Of a stretch of 64,000 bases of DNA, positions 15,631 through 24,513 are shown piece by piece. Origin of the DNA: Bacillota bacterium (GTDB taxonomy: Bacteria > Bacillota > Clostridia > Oscillospirales > Ruminococcaceae); contig JAEZVA010000028.1 of assembly GCA_023443315.1 (NCBI GenBank), positions 1 to 64,000 of the forward strand, given 5' to 3'. Both the position numbers and the translations under genes were made by a program. The notes under the pieces are model-generated. The model saw only the letters and a list, made by a program, of their open reading frames with translations, had not been told where the DNA came from and did no database searches. Within the stretch, counting starts at the first letter, position 1; each line of letters begins with the position of its first letter.

Positions 15631-17031
15631 TTAAAACTCACACAATCCTGCTGTTCTGGGGAACGGAATGACATCGCGAATATTCGAAATGCCGGTAAGG
15701 TACATCAAAAGGCGCTCAAAGCCAAGCCCAAAGCCCGCGTGCTTAGTGCCGCCGAATCTTCGTAGGTCAAGATACCAACCGTAATCCTCAATGTTAATTC
15801 CAAGCTCTTGCATACGGCTGACTAATAGGTCATAGCGCTCTTCGCGCTGGCTGCCGCCGATAAGCTCACCCACACCCGGCACCAGCATATCCATGGCTGC
15901 AACGGTTTTGCCATCATCGTTTTGCCGCATATAGAACGCCTTAATTCCTTTGGGGTAATCGGTAACAAAAACAGGCTTCTCAAACACCTTTTCGGTCAGA
16001 TAACGCTCATGCTCGGTCTGCAGGTCGCATCCCCATGATACGGGATACTCAAACTGCGCGTTGTTCTTCTCAAGGATTGCAACTGCGTCGGTATAGCTAA
16101 CGCGTGCAAAATCGCTGTTTACAAGCTGGGTAAGCCGAGCAATCAGCGCCTTGTCCTTGTCGTAGAAGTCGTTAAAGAACTGCATCTCCTCGGGACAAGC
16201 CTCCAGCACATGGCGGATAACCGATTTCACCATCTGCTCCGCCAAGAGCATATCGTCTGCAAGGTCTGCAAACGCAACCTCCGGCTCAATCATCCAAAAC
16301 TCCGCCGCATGACGGGGGGTGTTGGAGTTCTCGGCTCGAAAGGTCGGACCAAAGGTATAAACCTTGCCAAAGGCAAGCGCCATGCACTCGGCTTCTAACT
16401 GACCCGAAACGGTAAGCCCAGTTTGCCGACCAAAGAAATCCTTCGAAAAATCAACATGACCATGCTCATCGGCCGGAGGATTTTCCTCACTTAGAGTGGT
16501 GACACGGAACATCTCACCCGCGCCCTCGCAGTCGCTTCCCGTAACAATTGGGGTATGTGCATACACAAACCCATTGTCATGGAAAAAGCGGTGTATTGCA
16601 AAAGAAGCCTCCGAACGTACGCGAAACGCTGCGCCAAACGTATTGGTACGCGGGCGCAGATGTTGGATGGTACGCAAAAACTCGGGTGAATGACGCTTTT
16701 TCTGCAACGGGTAATCGGGGGTGGACGCGCCTTCCACCGCAACTTCTCTTGCATGAATCTCCAGCGGCTGCTTTGCCTGCGGGGTGAGCACAACGTTCCC
16801 CGTAACGCGGATGGCAGAGCCGACGTTAAGCTTAGTCAGCTCGCGGTAGCCCGCAACCTTGTCCTCGTCCATGATTATTTGAAGGTTCATAAAGCACGAG
16901 CCGTCGTTAATCTCTATAAAGCATAATGTTTTGGAAACGCGCATGGTTTTAATCCACCCGCAAACGGTGGTTTCTTGGTTATTAAACTGGTTTGCATTGT
17001 GAAACAACTGCTTAATTTCTATCCGCTGCAT
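15631..17031 (-). CDS. asnS: Asparaginyl-tRNA synthetase
   Basis: Class IIb aminoacyl-tRNA synthetase charging tRNA-Asn. The 466-residue protein has an N-terminal OB-fold (about 1-115, TTVCGWIKTMRVSKTLCFIE-type start), motif 2 FRAENSNTPRHAAEFWMIEPE region near 235-255 and motif 3 GFGLGFERLLMYLTG near the C-terminus, ending in PFPRTAGLCEF. The residues fit AsnRS rather than AspRS (shorter, no GAD domain). GAGGAG lies eight bases upstream of the ATG. Only about 48 bases separate it from the upstream gene, leaving no room for a T-box leader. Confidence 0.95.
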   Translation of the reverse strand: MQRIEIKQLFHNANQFNNQETTVCGWIKTMRVSKTLCFIEINDGSCFMNLQIIMDEDKVAGYRELTKLNVGSAIRVTGNVVLTPQAKQPLEIHAREVAVEGASTPDYPLQKKRHSPEFLRTIQHLRPRTNTFGAAFRVRSEASFAIHRFFHDNGFVYAHTPIVTGSDCEGAGEMFRVTTLSEENPPADEHGHVDFSKDFFGRQTGLTVSGQLEAECMALAFGKVYTFGPTFRAENSNTPRHAAEFWMIEPEVAFADLADDMLLAEQMVKSVIRHVLEACPEEMQFFNDFYDKDKALIARLTQLVNSDFARVSYTDAVAILEKNNAQFEYPVSWGCDLQTEHERYLTEKVFEKPVFVTDYPKGIKAFYMRQNDDGKTVAAMDMLVPGVGELIGGSQREERYDLLVSRMQELGINIEDYGWYLDLRRFGGTKHAGFGLGFERLLMYLTGISNIRDVIPFPRTAGLCEF

Positions 17032-17079
17032 TACTATTACTCCTCGTTCGTTTAATATGGATTGGGTGGACTTAAAGTG

Positions 17080-17733
17080 TTACTCAAACACAGACAGTTT
17101 CTTGTCGTAAATGGTGGTTCGGCGAACAGCAGCATGAAATGGCTCGTCGCAACAAGCCTTACGAAACGCCTCGATGACAAGCGACGGATTCAGGTTCTCA
17201 TTGATTCCCGCAAGCAGTCTCATCGTAATCGTAACCGTCGTATCTTCATCCTTTGCCTCGGCACTGATGATATAGTCTTTGAGGTTAACCTCTTTGTATC
17301 CCTTTTTGGTTTTTTTATCCGAAGCTATTACAGGCTGTGCAATAAATTGATTCCATTTATCTGACAACGCGACTGCGTCATTCCTATCGATTATAACCGA
17401 ATAATCTGCATATGTGATTGCCTCCGGCTTATTGACAGGCTCGGTGGCGCGCAGAACCCGAATGTCAGGGGGCAGCGCGCTGTTTAACCGAGACACAATC
17501 TCATCAAATGGCATGTCCTCGTCTAAACGAATATCCATTGTTTCGCAGTCACTGGCGTAGCCAAGTGAAAGCGGTAAGGCAAAGGTCAGGTAGATGTGCG
17601 GGTTAAAGCCTTGGGTATACCATACCGGAATACCGGCGCGCTTTAAGGCTCGCTGCATACACCGCATCATATCAAGATGCGAAATATATACCGCCCTGCC
17701 TTGTTTTGAGAACCATATTCTAACGCTTTTCAT
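17080..17733 (-). CDS. DUF2344 (TIGR03936) radical-SAM-linked protein
   Basis: A 217-residue member of the DUF2344 family, known mainly as the partner or fused C-terminal part of the TIGR03960 radical SAM protein. It begins KSVRIWFSKQGRAVYISHLD and shows the family stretch WYTQGFNPHIYLTFALPLSLG. Function is unknown. The ATG at 17733 is preceded by GGAGG eight bases upstream and overlaps the radical SAM gene by 14 bases, so the pair is translationally coupled. In many clostridia ribonuclease G and rplU follow; here asnS follows instead. Confidence 0.85.
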   Translation of the reverse strand: MKSVRIWFSKQGRAVYISHLDMMRCMQRALKRAGIPVWYTQGFNPHIYLTFALPLSLGYASDCETMDIRLDEDMPFDEIVSRLNSALPPDIRVLRATEPVNKPEAITYADYSVIIDRNDAVALSDKWNQFIAQPVIASDKKTKKGYKEVNLKDYIISAEAKDEDTTVTITMRLLAGINENLNPSLVIEAFRKACCDEPFHAAVRRTTIYDKKLSVFE

Positions 17734-19570
17734 GGCATACACCTCCCTTTGCTACGGCGGCGCCACATGCCGAGCAAAGCTGTCTGCAATGTGGCGTAGT
17801 CAGGCTGTCAAGCGCGCGCTTATGCTCTCGAACCAAAAACTCCTTGGAGATATAGTAGTCGAGGTGATCCCACGGCATAATCTCGTTATAGTCGCGACGG
17901 CGGTTTGCGTAAAAGGAGGGGTCAATTCCCTGTTCCTTTAGAATACGCATCCAGTCAGTAAAGCGAAACAGCTCGTCCCACCCGTCAAAATAACATCCCT
18001 CTAAAAATGCCGCTTCAATCACTCTGCCTAGTCTACGGTCTCCTCGCGCAAACACTGCTTCAAGAATACTAGTGTTGACGCTATGGTAGCTAAGAGATAT
18101 CTTTCGGCTGGTAAAAGTCTTTCGCAGCAGGGACTGCTTGTACTCAATCTGCTCGCGGGTATCCTGCGGTTCAAACTCAAACGGGGTAAACGCCTTGGGA
18201 ACAAAGGTTGCGACGCTTACGCCCACATTGACCCCCTTGCCCTTTTGTCTGTTCGGTAGGGAGTAATACAGATCAACAATCTTCTGCGCTAGCTGTATAA
18301 CGCCCATCACGTCTTCATCCGTTTCGGTTGGAAGCCCCAGCATAAAGTAAAGCTTTACGCTGGTATAGCCGCCCTCAAACGACTGCCTGCAGGTTTTAAG
18401 TACCTCCTGCTCGGTGATGTTCTTGTTGATGACGTCGCGTAGGCGCTGGGTGCCCGCCTCAGGTGCAAAGGTCAGCCCGCTTTTTCGCACCTGCTTAATC
18501 TGTTCCATCAGTTCCTGCGGGAAGTTATCGATGCGCAGGCTTGGCAGCGAAAGGTTTATCTTCTGCTCGCTTGTCCATCCAATCATCTGCCCAAGAAGCC
18601 CTTCTAATTGAGAGTAATCGCTTGTACTGAGTGAGGAAAGCGAAATCTCCTCATAGCCTGTGGTCGCACACAGATCGCGTGCGTTGGCGTTGAGTGTTTC
18701 TCTGGCCTTTTCCCGTAGGGGGCGATAGATAAAGCCCGCCTGACAAAAACGGCAGCCTCGCAGACAGCCGCGCATCACCTCTAGCTGTGCACGGTCGTGA
18801 ACGATACTGGTAAACGGTACGACAAAGGTGTCGGGGTAGTAGACCGAGTCAAGGTCGCGGATAATCGCCTTGCGTACCGTTTGAGGCGCGCCGTCAAGTG
18901 CGGTTACCCCCAAAATCGTGCCGTCATCATGGTATGCGACATCATACAGGCTCGGCACATACACACCCTCGATGTGCGCTGCAAGGCGCAGGAACTCCGT
19001 TTTGCTAAGCCCTTCTTCCTTTGCGGCAAGGTACAGGTCACACAAGGCAAGGATATGCTCCTCGCCTTCACCCAGCATAAACAGGTCAATAAAATCGCTC
19101 ATTGGCTCCGGATTACAGGTGCAGGGACCTCCGGCGACAACAAGCGGCCAAAGCTCCTTGCGCTCGGACGCGCGAAGCGGGATGCCCGCAAGCGACAGCA
19201 TATACAGCACGTTGGTATAGCTCAGCTCATATTGCAGGGAAAACCCCACGATATCAAAGCCCGAAATCGGGTCGAGGCTCTCCAGCCCATACAGGGGGAT
19301 ATCGTTTTCCATCATCCGGTCGCGCATATCAATCCACGGCGCAAACACACGCTCGCACCAGAACTCTTCGCGGCTGTTCAGCAGCGAATACAGTATCTTC
19401 ATCCCAAGGTGAGACATCCCAATCTCATAGGTGTCTGGAAAACAGAACGCAAACCGAAGTTTTACCTCGTTTGCGTCCTTTACTACACTGCCAAGCTCAC
19501 CTCCGACATACCGAGCGGGGCGTTCAACCAGCGGCAGCACCGCGTCTAGCTTGTCCTTTAAATTACTCAT
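17720..19570 (-). CDS. TIGR03960-family B12-binding-like radical SAM protein
   Basis: A 616-residue radical SAM protein of uncharacterised role. The N-terminal part resembles a cobalamin-binding fold (FCFPDTYEIGMSHLGMKIL near 42-60), followed by the radical SAM core with the cluster motif RGCLRGCRFC, cysteines 269, 273 and 276, then GLPTETDEDV and a C-terminal Cys-rich tail (CRQLCSACG and a final Cys). These match the TIGR03960 family, present across Firmicutes and always with DUF2344. It probably modifies RNA or protein, but no substrate is established. It starts about 108 bases after spoIVFB ends. Confidence 0.87.
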   Translation of the reverse strand: MSNLKDKLDAVLPLVERPARYVGGELGSVVKDANEVKLRFAFCFPDTYEIGMSHLGMKILYSLLNSREEFWCERVFAPWIDMRDRMMENDIPLYGLESLDPISGFDIVGFSLQYELSYTNVLYMLSLAGIPLRASERKELWPLVVAGGPCTCNPEPMSDFIDLFMLGEGEEHILALCDLYLAAKEEGLSKTEFLRLAAHIEGVYVPSLYDVAYHDDGTILGVTALDGAPQTVRKAIIRDLDSVYYPDTFVVPFTSIVHDRAQLEVMRGCLRGCRFCQAGFIYRPLREKARETLNANARDLCATTGYEEISLSSLSTSDYSQLEGLLGQMIGWTSEQKINLSLPSLRIDNFPQELMEQIKQVRKSGLTFAPEAGTQRLRDVINKNITEQEVLKTCRQSFEGGYTSVKLYFMLGLPTETDEDVMGVIQLAQKIVDLYYSLPNRQKGKGVNVGVSVATFVPKAFTPFEFEPQDTREQIEYKQSLLRKTFTSRKISLSYHSVNTSILEAVFARGDRRLGRVIEAAFLEGCYFDGWDELFRFTDWMRILKEQGIDPSFYANRRRDYNEIMPWDHLDYYISKEFLVREHKRALDSLTTPHCRQLCSACGAAVAKGGVCHEKR

Positions 19571-19677
19571 AATAAGACCTTTGCCTTTCTATGCCCTTAC
19601 CGAGACACACCGTAAAAGTTGGTATATTGTCTTTACTGATTAATCTATATTTCGAAAAAAGTGATTATTGAATTATA

Positions 19678-20286
19678 TTATAGCATAACCTTCGTGTTTT
19701 TTGCTCGTTGCCCCATCAATAAACTCAAAGCCAGAAAGACACACACTATTAGCAGCGAAAAATTGTGTGTGGGACGCAGGAACAGTATTAGACCAAAAAC
19801 AAATAAAGGTAAAATGATAAGTACCGAAAGTACAATTGCCGCGCGTCCACCCTTTTGTTCCCCTAAGATTTTCACCAAAATCAGGCTAGCCACCCGTCCG
19901 CCGTCAAGTGCGCCTACCGGCAAAAGGTTAAACACACCAATCCACAGGTTTACGGCGCTGATAAGCGATACACTCTGTAGATCAGACGAAACACACAACA
20001 AGAACAGCAGTAGGTTCGCGAGTGGCCCCGCCAACAGCACTACAAGCTCTTCCCAAACCAGCAGTGCGTCTACCCGCGTAATGCGGATGCCAAACGCCTC
20101 AAAGCTGACGGTGGTAACTTCACCCTTTAATGCAAGTAGTGCCGTCAGATGGGCAAGCTCATGTACGGCTGACGACAAAAAGGCACACAGCATAACGCCC
20201 GAGGTATCAAGCAGCATTAGAAGAACCATCGCCGCGATAAACAAGAACTTAATCTCTATTTTAATCCCGCAAAGATTAAAGCACAT
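19678..20286 (-). CDS. spoIVFB: SpoIVFB-like site-2 (M50) intramembrane metalloprotease
   Basis: Membrane zinc protease that in Bacillus removes the pro-sequence of sigma-K in the mother cell. The 202-residue protein has the HExxH motif HELAH at residues 42-46 inside a membrane span and the second motif NLLPVGALDGG at 120-130 with the metal-binding Asp128. It lacks the C-terminal CBS domain of Bacillus SpoIVFB, so it is a shorter core form. It overlaps the M23-type partner by 11 bases, the spoIVFA-spoIVFB arrangement. No sigK or bofA lies in the window, so the substrate is inferred. Confidence 0.83.
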   Translation of the reverse strand: MCFNLCGIKIEIKFLFIAAMVLLMLLDTSGVMLCAFLSSAVHELAHLTALLALKGEVTTVSFEAFGIRITRVDALLVWEELVVLLAGPLANLLLFLLCVSSDLQSVSLISAVNLWIGVFNLLPVGALDGGRVASLILVKILGEQKGGRAAIVLSVLIILPLFVFGLILFLRPTHNFSLLIVCVFLALSLLMGQRAKNTKVML

Positions 20287-21109
20287 TTAGCCCATCCCTG
20301 TCAAATATCCACATCGGATCGGTACAAAGCCCGTCCTTACGAATCTCAAAATGTAGATGGGAGCCGGTAGTCAGCCCAGTATCACCAACGAGCGCAATGG
20401 TTTCCCCACTTTTTATTCTTGCGCCGACCTGGGCAACAATGCTATCGCAGTGGCAGTAGACGGTGTAAAAACGCGCACCGTGGTCAAGCACAATCGTGTT
20501 ACCATAATTTTCGCTGTAGCTGATGTCATGAACCGTTCCACTTACCGCTGCCATAATGCGTGTTCCGCGCGGTGCGGCGATATCAATGCCTGTATGAAAG
20601 TCGCGTTTACCCGTTACGGGATGAGTGCGATAGCCAAAGCCACATGAAACAGTGCCCCCATCCACCGGGTAAAGCAGGCTGCCGAGTAATGTAACGGGCG
20701 AAAAAGTTGCCCCGTCAGGTGCCTTCACGCGTCGCGATGACAATGCCATAACATCGGGAGACGATTCATACATAGAAAAAGCAGGCATTTCATCTTGTAT
20801 GCCTGCTTTTTCGTCTGCACCACTAGTTAGGAACGAAAAGGTTTGCTGCACCGCGTCTTCAATCGCCTTGTAGTTGTCGTTTAGCAGTTTGCCGGTCGCG
20901 CTGTGGCTGACAACCTGGTCGTAGGACTGTTTCAGCACTTCAAAGGCAGGTCCGCCAAACTGTTTTACCATAAGAACGGTAAGCAAAATCAGCACACACA
21001 AAAACAGTTGTAAGGTTATAATCTTTGTGTAGCTTGGTCCTTTTGCCTGTTTGTCCTGATTGGTTCGCGGTGTTCGCTCGCGGTACTGAGCACGGTCTGT
21101 TTCGGTCAT
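20276..21109 (-). CDS. SpoIVFA-like membrane-anchored M23 (LytM) protein
   Basis: A 277-residue protein with a polar start, one membrane span (about 30-48), a helical linker and a C-terminal LytM/M23 peptidase domain. All four metal and catalytic residues of active M23 enzymes are present: HTGID (His172, Asp176) and HLHFEIR (His251, His253). By position before spoIVFB it is the SpoIVFA equivalent that would hold and restrain the protease, yet the intact site leaves a real peptidoglycan endopeptidase role open (SpoIIQ-like). The ATG at 21109 has AGGAG about ten bases upstream. Confidence 0.8.
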   Translation of the reverse strand: MTETDRAQYRERTPRTNQDKQAKGPSYTKIITLQLFLCVLILLTVLMVKQFGGPAFEVLKQSYDQVVSHSATGKLLNDNYKAIEDAVQQTFSFLTSGADEKAGIQDEMPAFSMYESSPDVMALSSRRVKAPDGATFSPVTLLGSLLYPVDGGTVSCGFGYRTHPVTGKRDFHTGIDIAAPRGTRIMAAVSGTVHDISYSENYGNTIVLDHGARFYTVYCHCDSIVAQVGARIKSGETIALVGDTGLTTGSHLHFEIRKDGLCTDPMWIFDRDGLNVL

Positions 21110-21124
21110 AGCAGTCACACTCCT

Positions 21125-21139
21125 GAATATAGTATATTC
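21125..21139. promoter_or_regulatory. 15-bp palindrome ahead of the spoIVFA-like gene
   Basis: GAATATA-G-TATATTC (written on the plus strand) is a perfect palindrome with a one-base centre, placed just upstream of the ribosome site of the M23-type gene. It is too tightly centred for an RNA hairpin, so a protein-binding site is more likely. AT-richness lowers the weight. Confidence 0.35.
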
Positions 21140-21201
21140 TGTCATGTGACCAATAATAACTTCTAAGCAAATAAGTGTTTTCGGGTTAAACTGTTGCCAA
21201 A

Positions 21202-22650
21202 TTAGGAATGTTCAATTGCCGACAACATAATGTCGCGCAAAACAGCGGGGTTACCCTGACCTTTAGATGCCTTCATGCACTGACCAACCAAAAAACCGAG
21301 CGCATTTGTTTTGCCCGCCTTGTAATCCACCACCGATTTTTCGTTTGCGGCAAGCACCTCGCGGACAATCTGCTCCAGTGCCGAGTTGTCGCTAATCTGT
21401 GCAAGACCTTTATCTTTTACAATCAAATCAGGAGAAACGTCCCTCTCAACCAGTTCTTCAAGCACCGTCTTGCCTGCGGTGTTGGAGATCGCACCGCTTT
21501 CAATCAACGCTACCATATGAACCAGATTGTTTGGTGTGAGCGCGGTATCCGAAATCTCACAGCCGCGCACTCCCAAAATCCTGCTGATATCACCAAGCAG
21601 CCAATTTAAGATGTTTTTAGGCTTGCACCTGTTCAGGGCGACACACTCCTCAAAAAAGCGCGCCTTCTCAATGCTCTCTACCAACAAACCTGCCTCAAAT
21701 TCGGGTAGTTCATATTCCTTGATGTACCGCATCCGTTTTTTGTTTGGAAGCTCCGGCAAGCTTTCCTTCAAGCTTTTAACGACCTCATTCGGTACAACGA
21801 TGGTACCAAGGTCAGGCTCGGGAAAGTAGCGGTAGTCCATTGCGTCCTCTTTGCTGCGAAGTAGCACATTCTTGTTGTTTGCAGCATCCCAGCGGCGGGT
21901 CTCCTGCTGGATTGTCCCACCGTTTTCTAGTACTTCTATCTGACGCTTTGCCTCGTACTCTATCGCGCTTACCGTATTGCTAAAGCCGTTGACATTTTTG
22001 GTTTCTACGCGGGTGCCGAATGAAGTCGCACCCTTTTTCATCACCGAAACATTAACGTCACAGCGAATCGAGCCTTCCTGCATCTTACAGTCGGAGATAT
22101 CGAGGTATTGCAGAATGGAACGCATGGTGTCGAGGTACGCCTTTGCCTCGGCAGAGCTGCGCATATCGGGTTCTGACACTATCTCAATAAGCGGTACGCC
22201 ACAGCGGTTCAAATCAACCAGAGATCCCGAAAAGCTATCGTCATGCAACAGCTTGCCTGCGTCCTCTTCGATGTGGATTCTGGTTACCCCAATGCGTTTT
22301 TCCTTACCGTCTACCAAAACATCCAGATACCCGTTCTCGCACAGAGGAATGTCGTACTGAGAGATTTGATACGCCTTGGGCAGGTCGGGATAATAGTAGC
22401 TCTTTCTATCCTGCTTACAGACGTTGTTGATGGTACAGTTTAGGGCATGCCCCATCTTCACCGCGGATTCTACGACCCGTTCATTGAGTGTGGGCAGCGT
22501 ACCCGGCATACCCGAGCAGATTGGGCAGACGTTTGCGTTTACCTCGCCGCCAAACTCGTTTTTACAGGAACAGTATATCTTGGATTTTGTGTTGAGCTCT
22601 GCATGCATCTCAAGCCCAACCACAATCTCATACTCATTTTGTGGCATCAT
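21202..22650 (-). CDS. gatB: Asp/Glu-tRNA(Asn/Gln) amidotransferase subunit B
   Basis: GatB binds misacylated tRNA and carries the kinase site of the GatCAB amidotransferase. The 482-residue protein starts with YEIVVGLEMHAELNTKSKI, has the zinc-site cysteines CSCKNEFGG and CPICSGMPG, and the DYRYFPEPDL motif in the catalytic cradle, followed by the helical YqeY-like tail. Start at the ATG at 22650 with AAAGGGGACG upstream; a second ATG follows directly. Because asnS is present in this window, the main need for GatCAB is probably Gln-tRNA(Gln), by inference. Confidence 0.96.
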   Translation of the reverse strand: MMPQNEYEIVVGLEMHAELNTKSKIYCSCKNEFGGEVNANVCPICSGMPGTLPTLNERVVESAVKMGHALNCTINNVCKQDRKSYYYPDLPKAYQISQYDIPLCENGYLDVLVDGKEKRIGVTRIHIEEDAGKLLHDDSFSGSLVDLNRCGVPLIEIVSEPDMRSSAEAKAYLDTMRSILQYLDISDCKMQEGSIRCDVNVSVMKKGATSFGTRVETKNVNGFSNTVSAIEYEAKRQIEVLENGGTIQQETRRWDAANNKNVLLRSKEDAMDYRYFPEPDLGTIVVPNEVVKSLKESLPELPNKKRMRYIKEYELPEFEAGLLVESIEKARFFEECVALNRCKPKNILNWLLGDISRILGVRGCEISDTALTPNNLVHMVALIESGAISNTAGKTVLEELVERDVSPDLIVKDKGLAQISDNSALEQIVREVLAANEKSVVDYKAGKTNALGFLVGQCMKASKGQGNPAVLRDIMLSAIEHS

Positions 22651-22665
22651 CTTCGTCCCCTTTCC

Positions 22666-24132
22666 TCATCTTGCGGCACAAACAACGTTTGCCGCACCCC
22701 CGTGCATCTCTTCAACAAGAGACGCTACCTCGAATAAAGCCTGTTCTGAGAACCTGGGTCCAATAATCTGCATACCAACAGGTAATCCCTTGCTGTCTTT
22801 TCCGCATGGAACCGAGATAGCGGGTAGCCCTGCGATATTCACCGTTACGGTACAGATATCCGACGCATACATCTTAACGGGGTCACTCGACTTTTCACCC
22901 AAGCGGAATGCAGTATCGGGCGCTGTTGGGGTAATAATCACATCGCAGGTCGTAAATGCGTCCTCAAACTCCTGCGTAATCTTCTTTTGAAACAGCTTCG
23001 CCTTCTTATAATAGGCATCGTAGTAGCCCGAGCTAAGCACAAAGGTGCCGAGCATGATGCGACGCTTAACCTCGTCGCCAAAGCCTTCGCTGCGGGTTTT
23101 CTCGTACATGTCGATAAGTCCGTCAAACTGCTCCGCGCGATAGCCGTATTTTACGCCGTCAAACCGAGCCAGATTCGAGGACGCCTCCGCGGAGGAGATG
23201 ATGTAATAAGCAGAAAGCGCGTGATCGGTACTCGGTAGTGAAATTGGTTTCACTGTGGCACCCGCCTGCTCAAGAAGCCTCACTGCGGCAGTCACCTTTT
23301 CTTTTACCTCATCATCCACGCCGTCCGAAAAATACTCGGCAGGGATTCCGATAACAAGCCCTTTTGGGTTTGCCATTGAGATGCTCGTGAAATTGGGGTA
23401 AATGTGAACTACGGTGGTAGCGTCTTTTGCGTCGTGACCGCAGATTGCGCCGTACATCAATGCCACATCCGCAACACTTCTACCAAACGGTCCAATCTGG
23501 TCAAGGGAGGATGCAAACGCCACAAGCCCATACCGGGAAACACTTCCATAGGTGGGCTTTAAACCGACGATGCCGCAGTAGCTTGCTGGCATACGAATGG
23601 AGCCGCCCGTATCAGAGCCTAGCGACAAAAAGGCCTCCCCCGCCGCGACAGAGGCGGCGCTTCCACCCGAAGAACCACCGGGAACACGCGCTAGGTCATG
23701 GGGGTTTTTGGTTTTTTTGTAGTGGGAGTTCTCGCAGGAGGAGCCCATCGCAAACTCATCTAGATTGAGCTTGCCAATCATCACCGCGTCAATCGCATTC
23801 AGGCGCTCGACAACGGTTGCGTTATAGGGCGGTATAAAGTTACCCAGTATTTTTGAAGCACAGGTCGTCGGTACATTCTTGGTGCAGATGTTATCCTTAA
23901 TCGCGATGGGAACGCCAGCAAGGGGTGAAAGGGGCTCCCCCTTGGCTCGTTTTTCGTCCACGTCACGCGCCTTTTGTAGCGCCGCATCCTTTGTTAGGGT
24001 AAGGAATGCGTCAACGCGGTTTTCCACCTCGTCAATGCGCGAAAATACCGATTGGGTCGCTTCTACCGCAGTACATTCTCCACTTTGCAATTTATGTGAA
24101 AGCTGTGTGGCCGTCAGTTCATATAGATTCAT
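22666..24132 (-). CDS. gatA: Asp/Glu-tRNA(Asn/Gln) amidotransferase subunit A
   Basis: GatA hydrolyses glutamine and sends ammonia to GatB. The 488-residue amidase-signature protein shows the Ser-cisSer-Lys triad context: PIAIKDNICTK (Lys near 79), then GGSSGGSAASVAAG and GSDTGGSIRMPASYCG. Length and motifs are those of GatA. It starts 41 bases after gatC and ends 15 bases before gatB, forming gatCAB. Confidence 0.96.
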   Translation of the reverse strand: MNLYELTATQLSHKLQSGECTAVEATQSVFSRIDEVENRVDAFLTLTKDAALQKARDVDEKRAKGEPLSPLAGVPIAIKDNICTKNVPTTCASKILGNFIPPYNATVVERLNAIDAVMIGKLNLDEFAMGSSCENSHYKKTKNPHDLARVPGGSSGGSAASVAAGEAFLSLGSDTGGSIRMPASYCGIVGLKPTYGSVSRYGLVAFASSLDQIGPFGRSVADVALMYGAICGHDAKDATTVVHIYPNFTSISMANPKGLVIGIPAEYFSDGVDDEVKEKVTAAVRLLEQAGATVKPISLPSTDHALSAYYIISSAEASSNLARFDGVKYGYRAEQFDGLIDMYEKTRSEGFGDEVKRRIMLGTFVLSSGYYDAYYKKAKLFQKKITQEFEDAFTTCDVIITPTAPDTAFRLGEKSSDPVKMYASDICTVTVNIAGLPAISVPCGKDSKGLPVGMQIIGPRFSEQALFEVASLVEEMHGGAANVVCAAR

Positions 24133-24173
24133 GTTCTACTACCATGCCTTTCCGGATGTAAATGTATTGTCAA

Positions 24174-24446
24174 TTATTCCTCTACAACCTTGGGTACTAC
24201 AAAGCAGCCCGCCTCCATCATGGGCGCATTTTGCAATATCTCTTTGCGTGTGGTTGTCGCTATCACCTTGTCCTCTCGCAAGGGCATGGGGTTACTGGGG
24301 TCAAGGGTAAGCGTCATATCGGTTACATCGGGCAGGCGGTCCACCATATTCACAATGTTCTGCATATCCGCTTGGAACCGCGGAATATCCTCTTCGCTAA
24401 TGGTCAGGCGTGAAAGCTTGGCCACCTTTTTAATGTCGATGTTCAT
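24174..24446 (-). CDS. gatC: Asp/Glu-tRNA(Asn/Gln) amidotransferase subunit C
   Basis: The 90-residue GatC wraps around GatA and stabilises GatCAB. Family features include VAKLSRLTISEEDIPRFQAD, a central helix with VNMVDRLPDVTD, and the DPSNPMPLREDKV stretch near the end. AAGGAAA lies before the ATG. First gene of gatCAB, about 67 bases after ligA. Confidence 0.94.
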   Translation of the reverse strand: MNIDIKKVAKLSRLTISEEDIPRFQADMQNIVNMVDRLPDVTDMTLTLDPSNPMPLREDKVIATTTRKEILQNAPMMEAGCFVVPKVVEE

Positions 24447-24513
24447 TTCGTTTCCTTGCCTTTCTGAGTATTCTTGTTGAGTAATGTCATCTATAAGAAC
24501 TCTGTTCTATCGT

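Noticed and set aside
16983..17079. T-box riboswitch before asnS
   Set aside because: Only about 48 bases separate asnS from the gene upstream and no specifier or antiterminator pattern is present.
18797..19549. 250-codon open frame on the plus strand
   Set aside because: It lies antisense to the radical SAM gene, has no ribosome site or recognisable domain and reads as a shadow of that gene.
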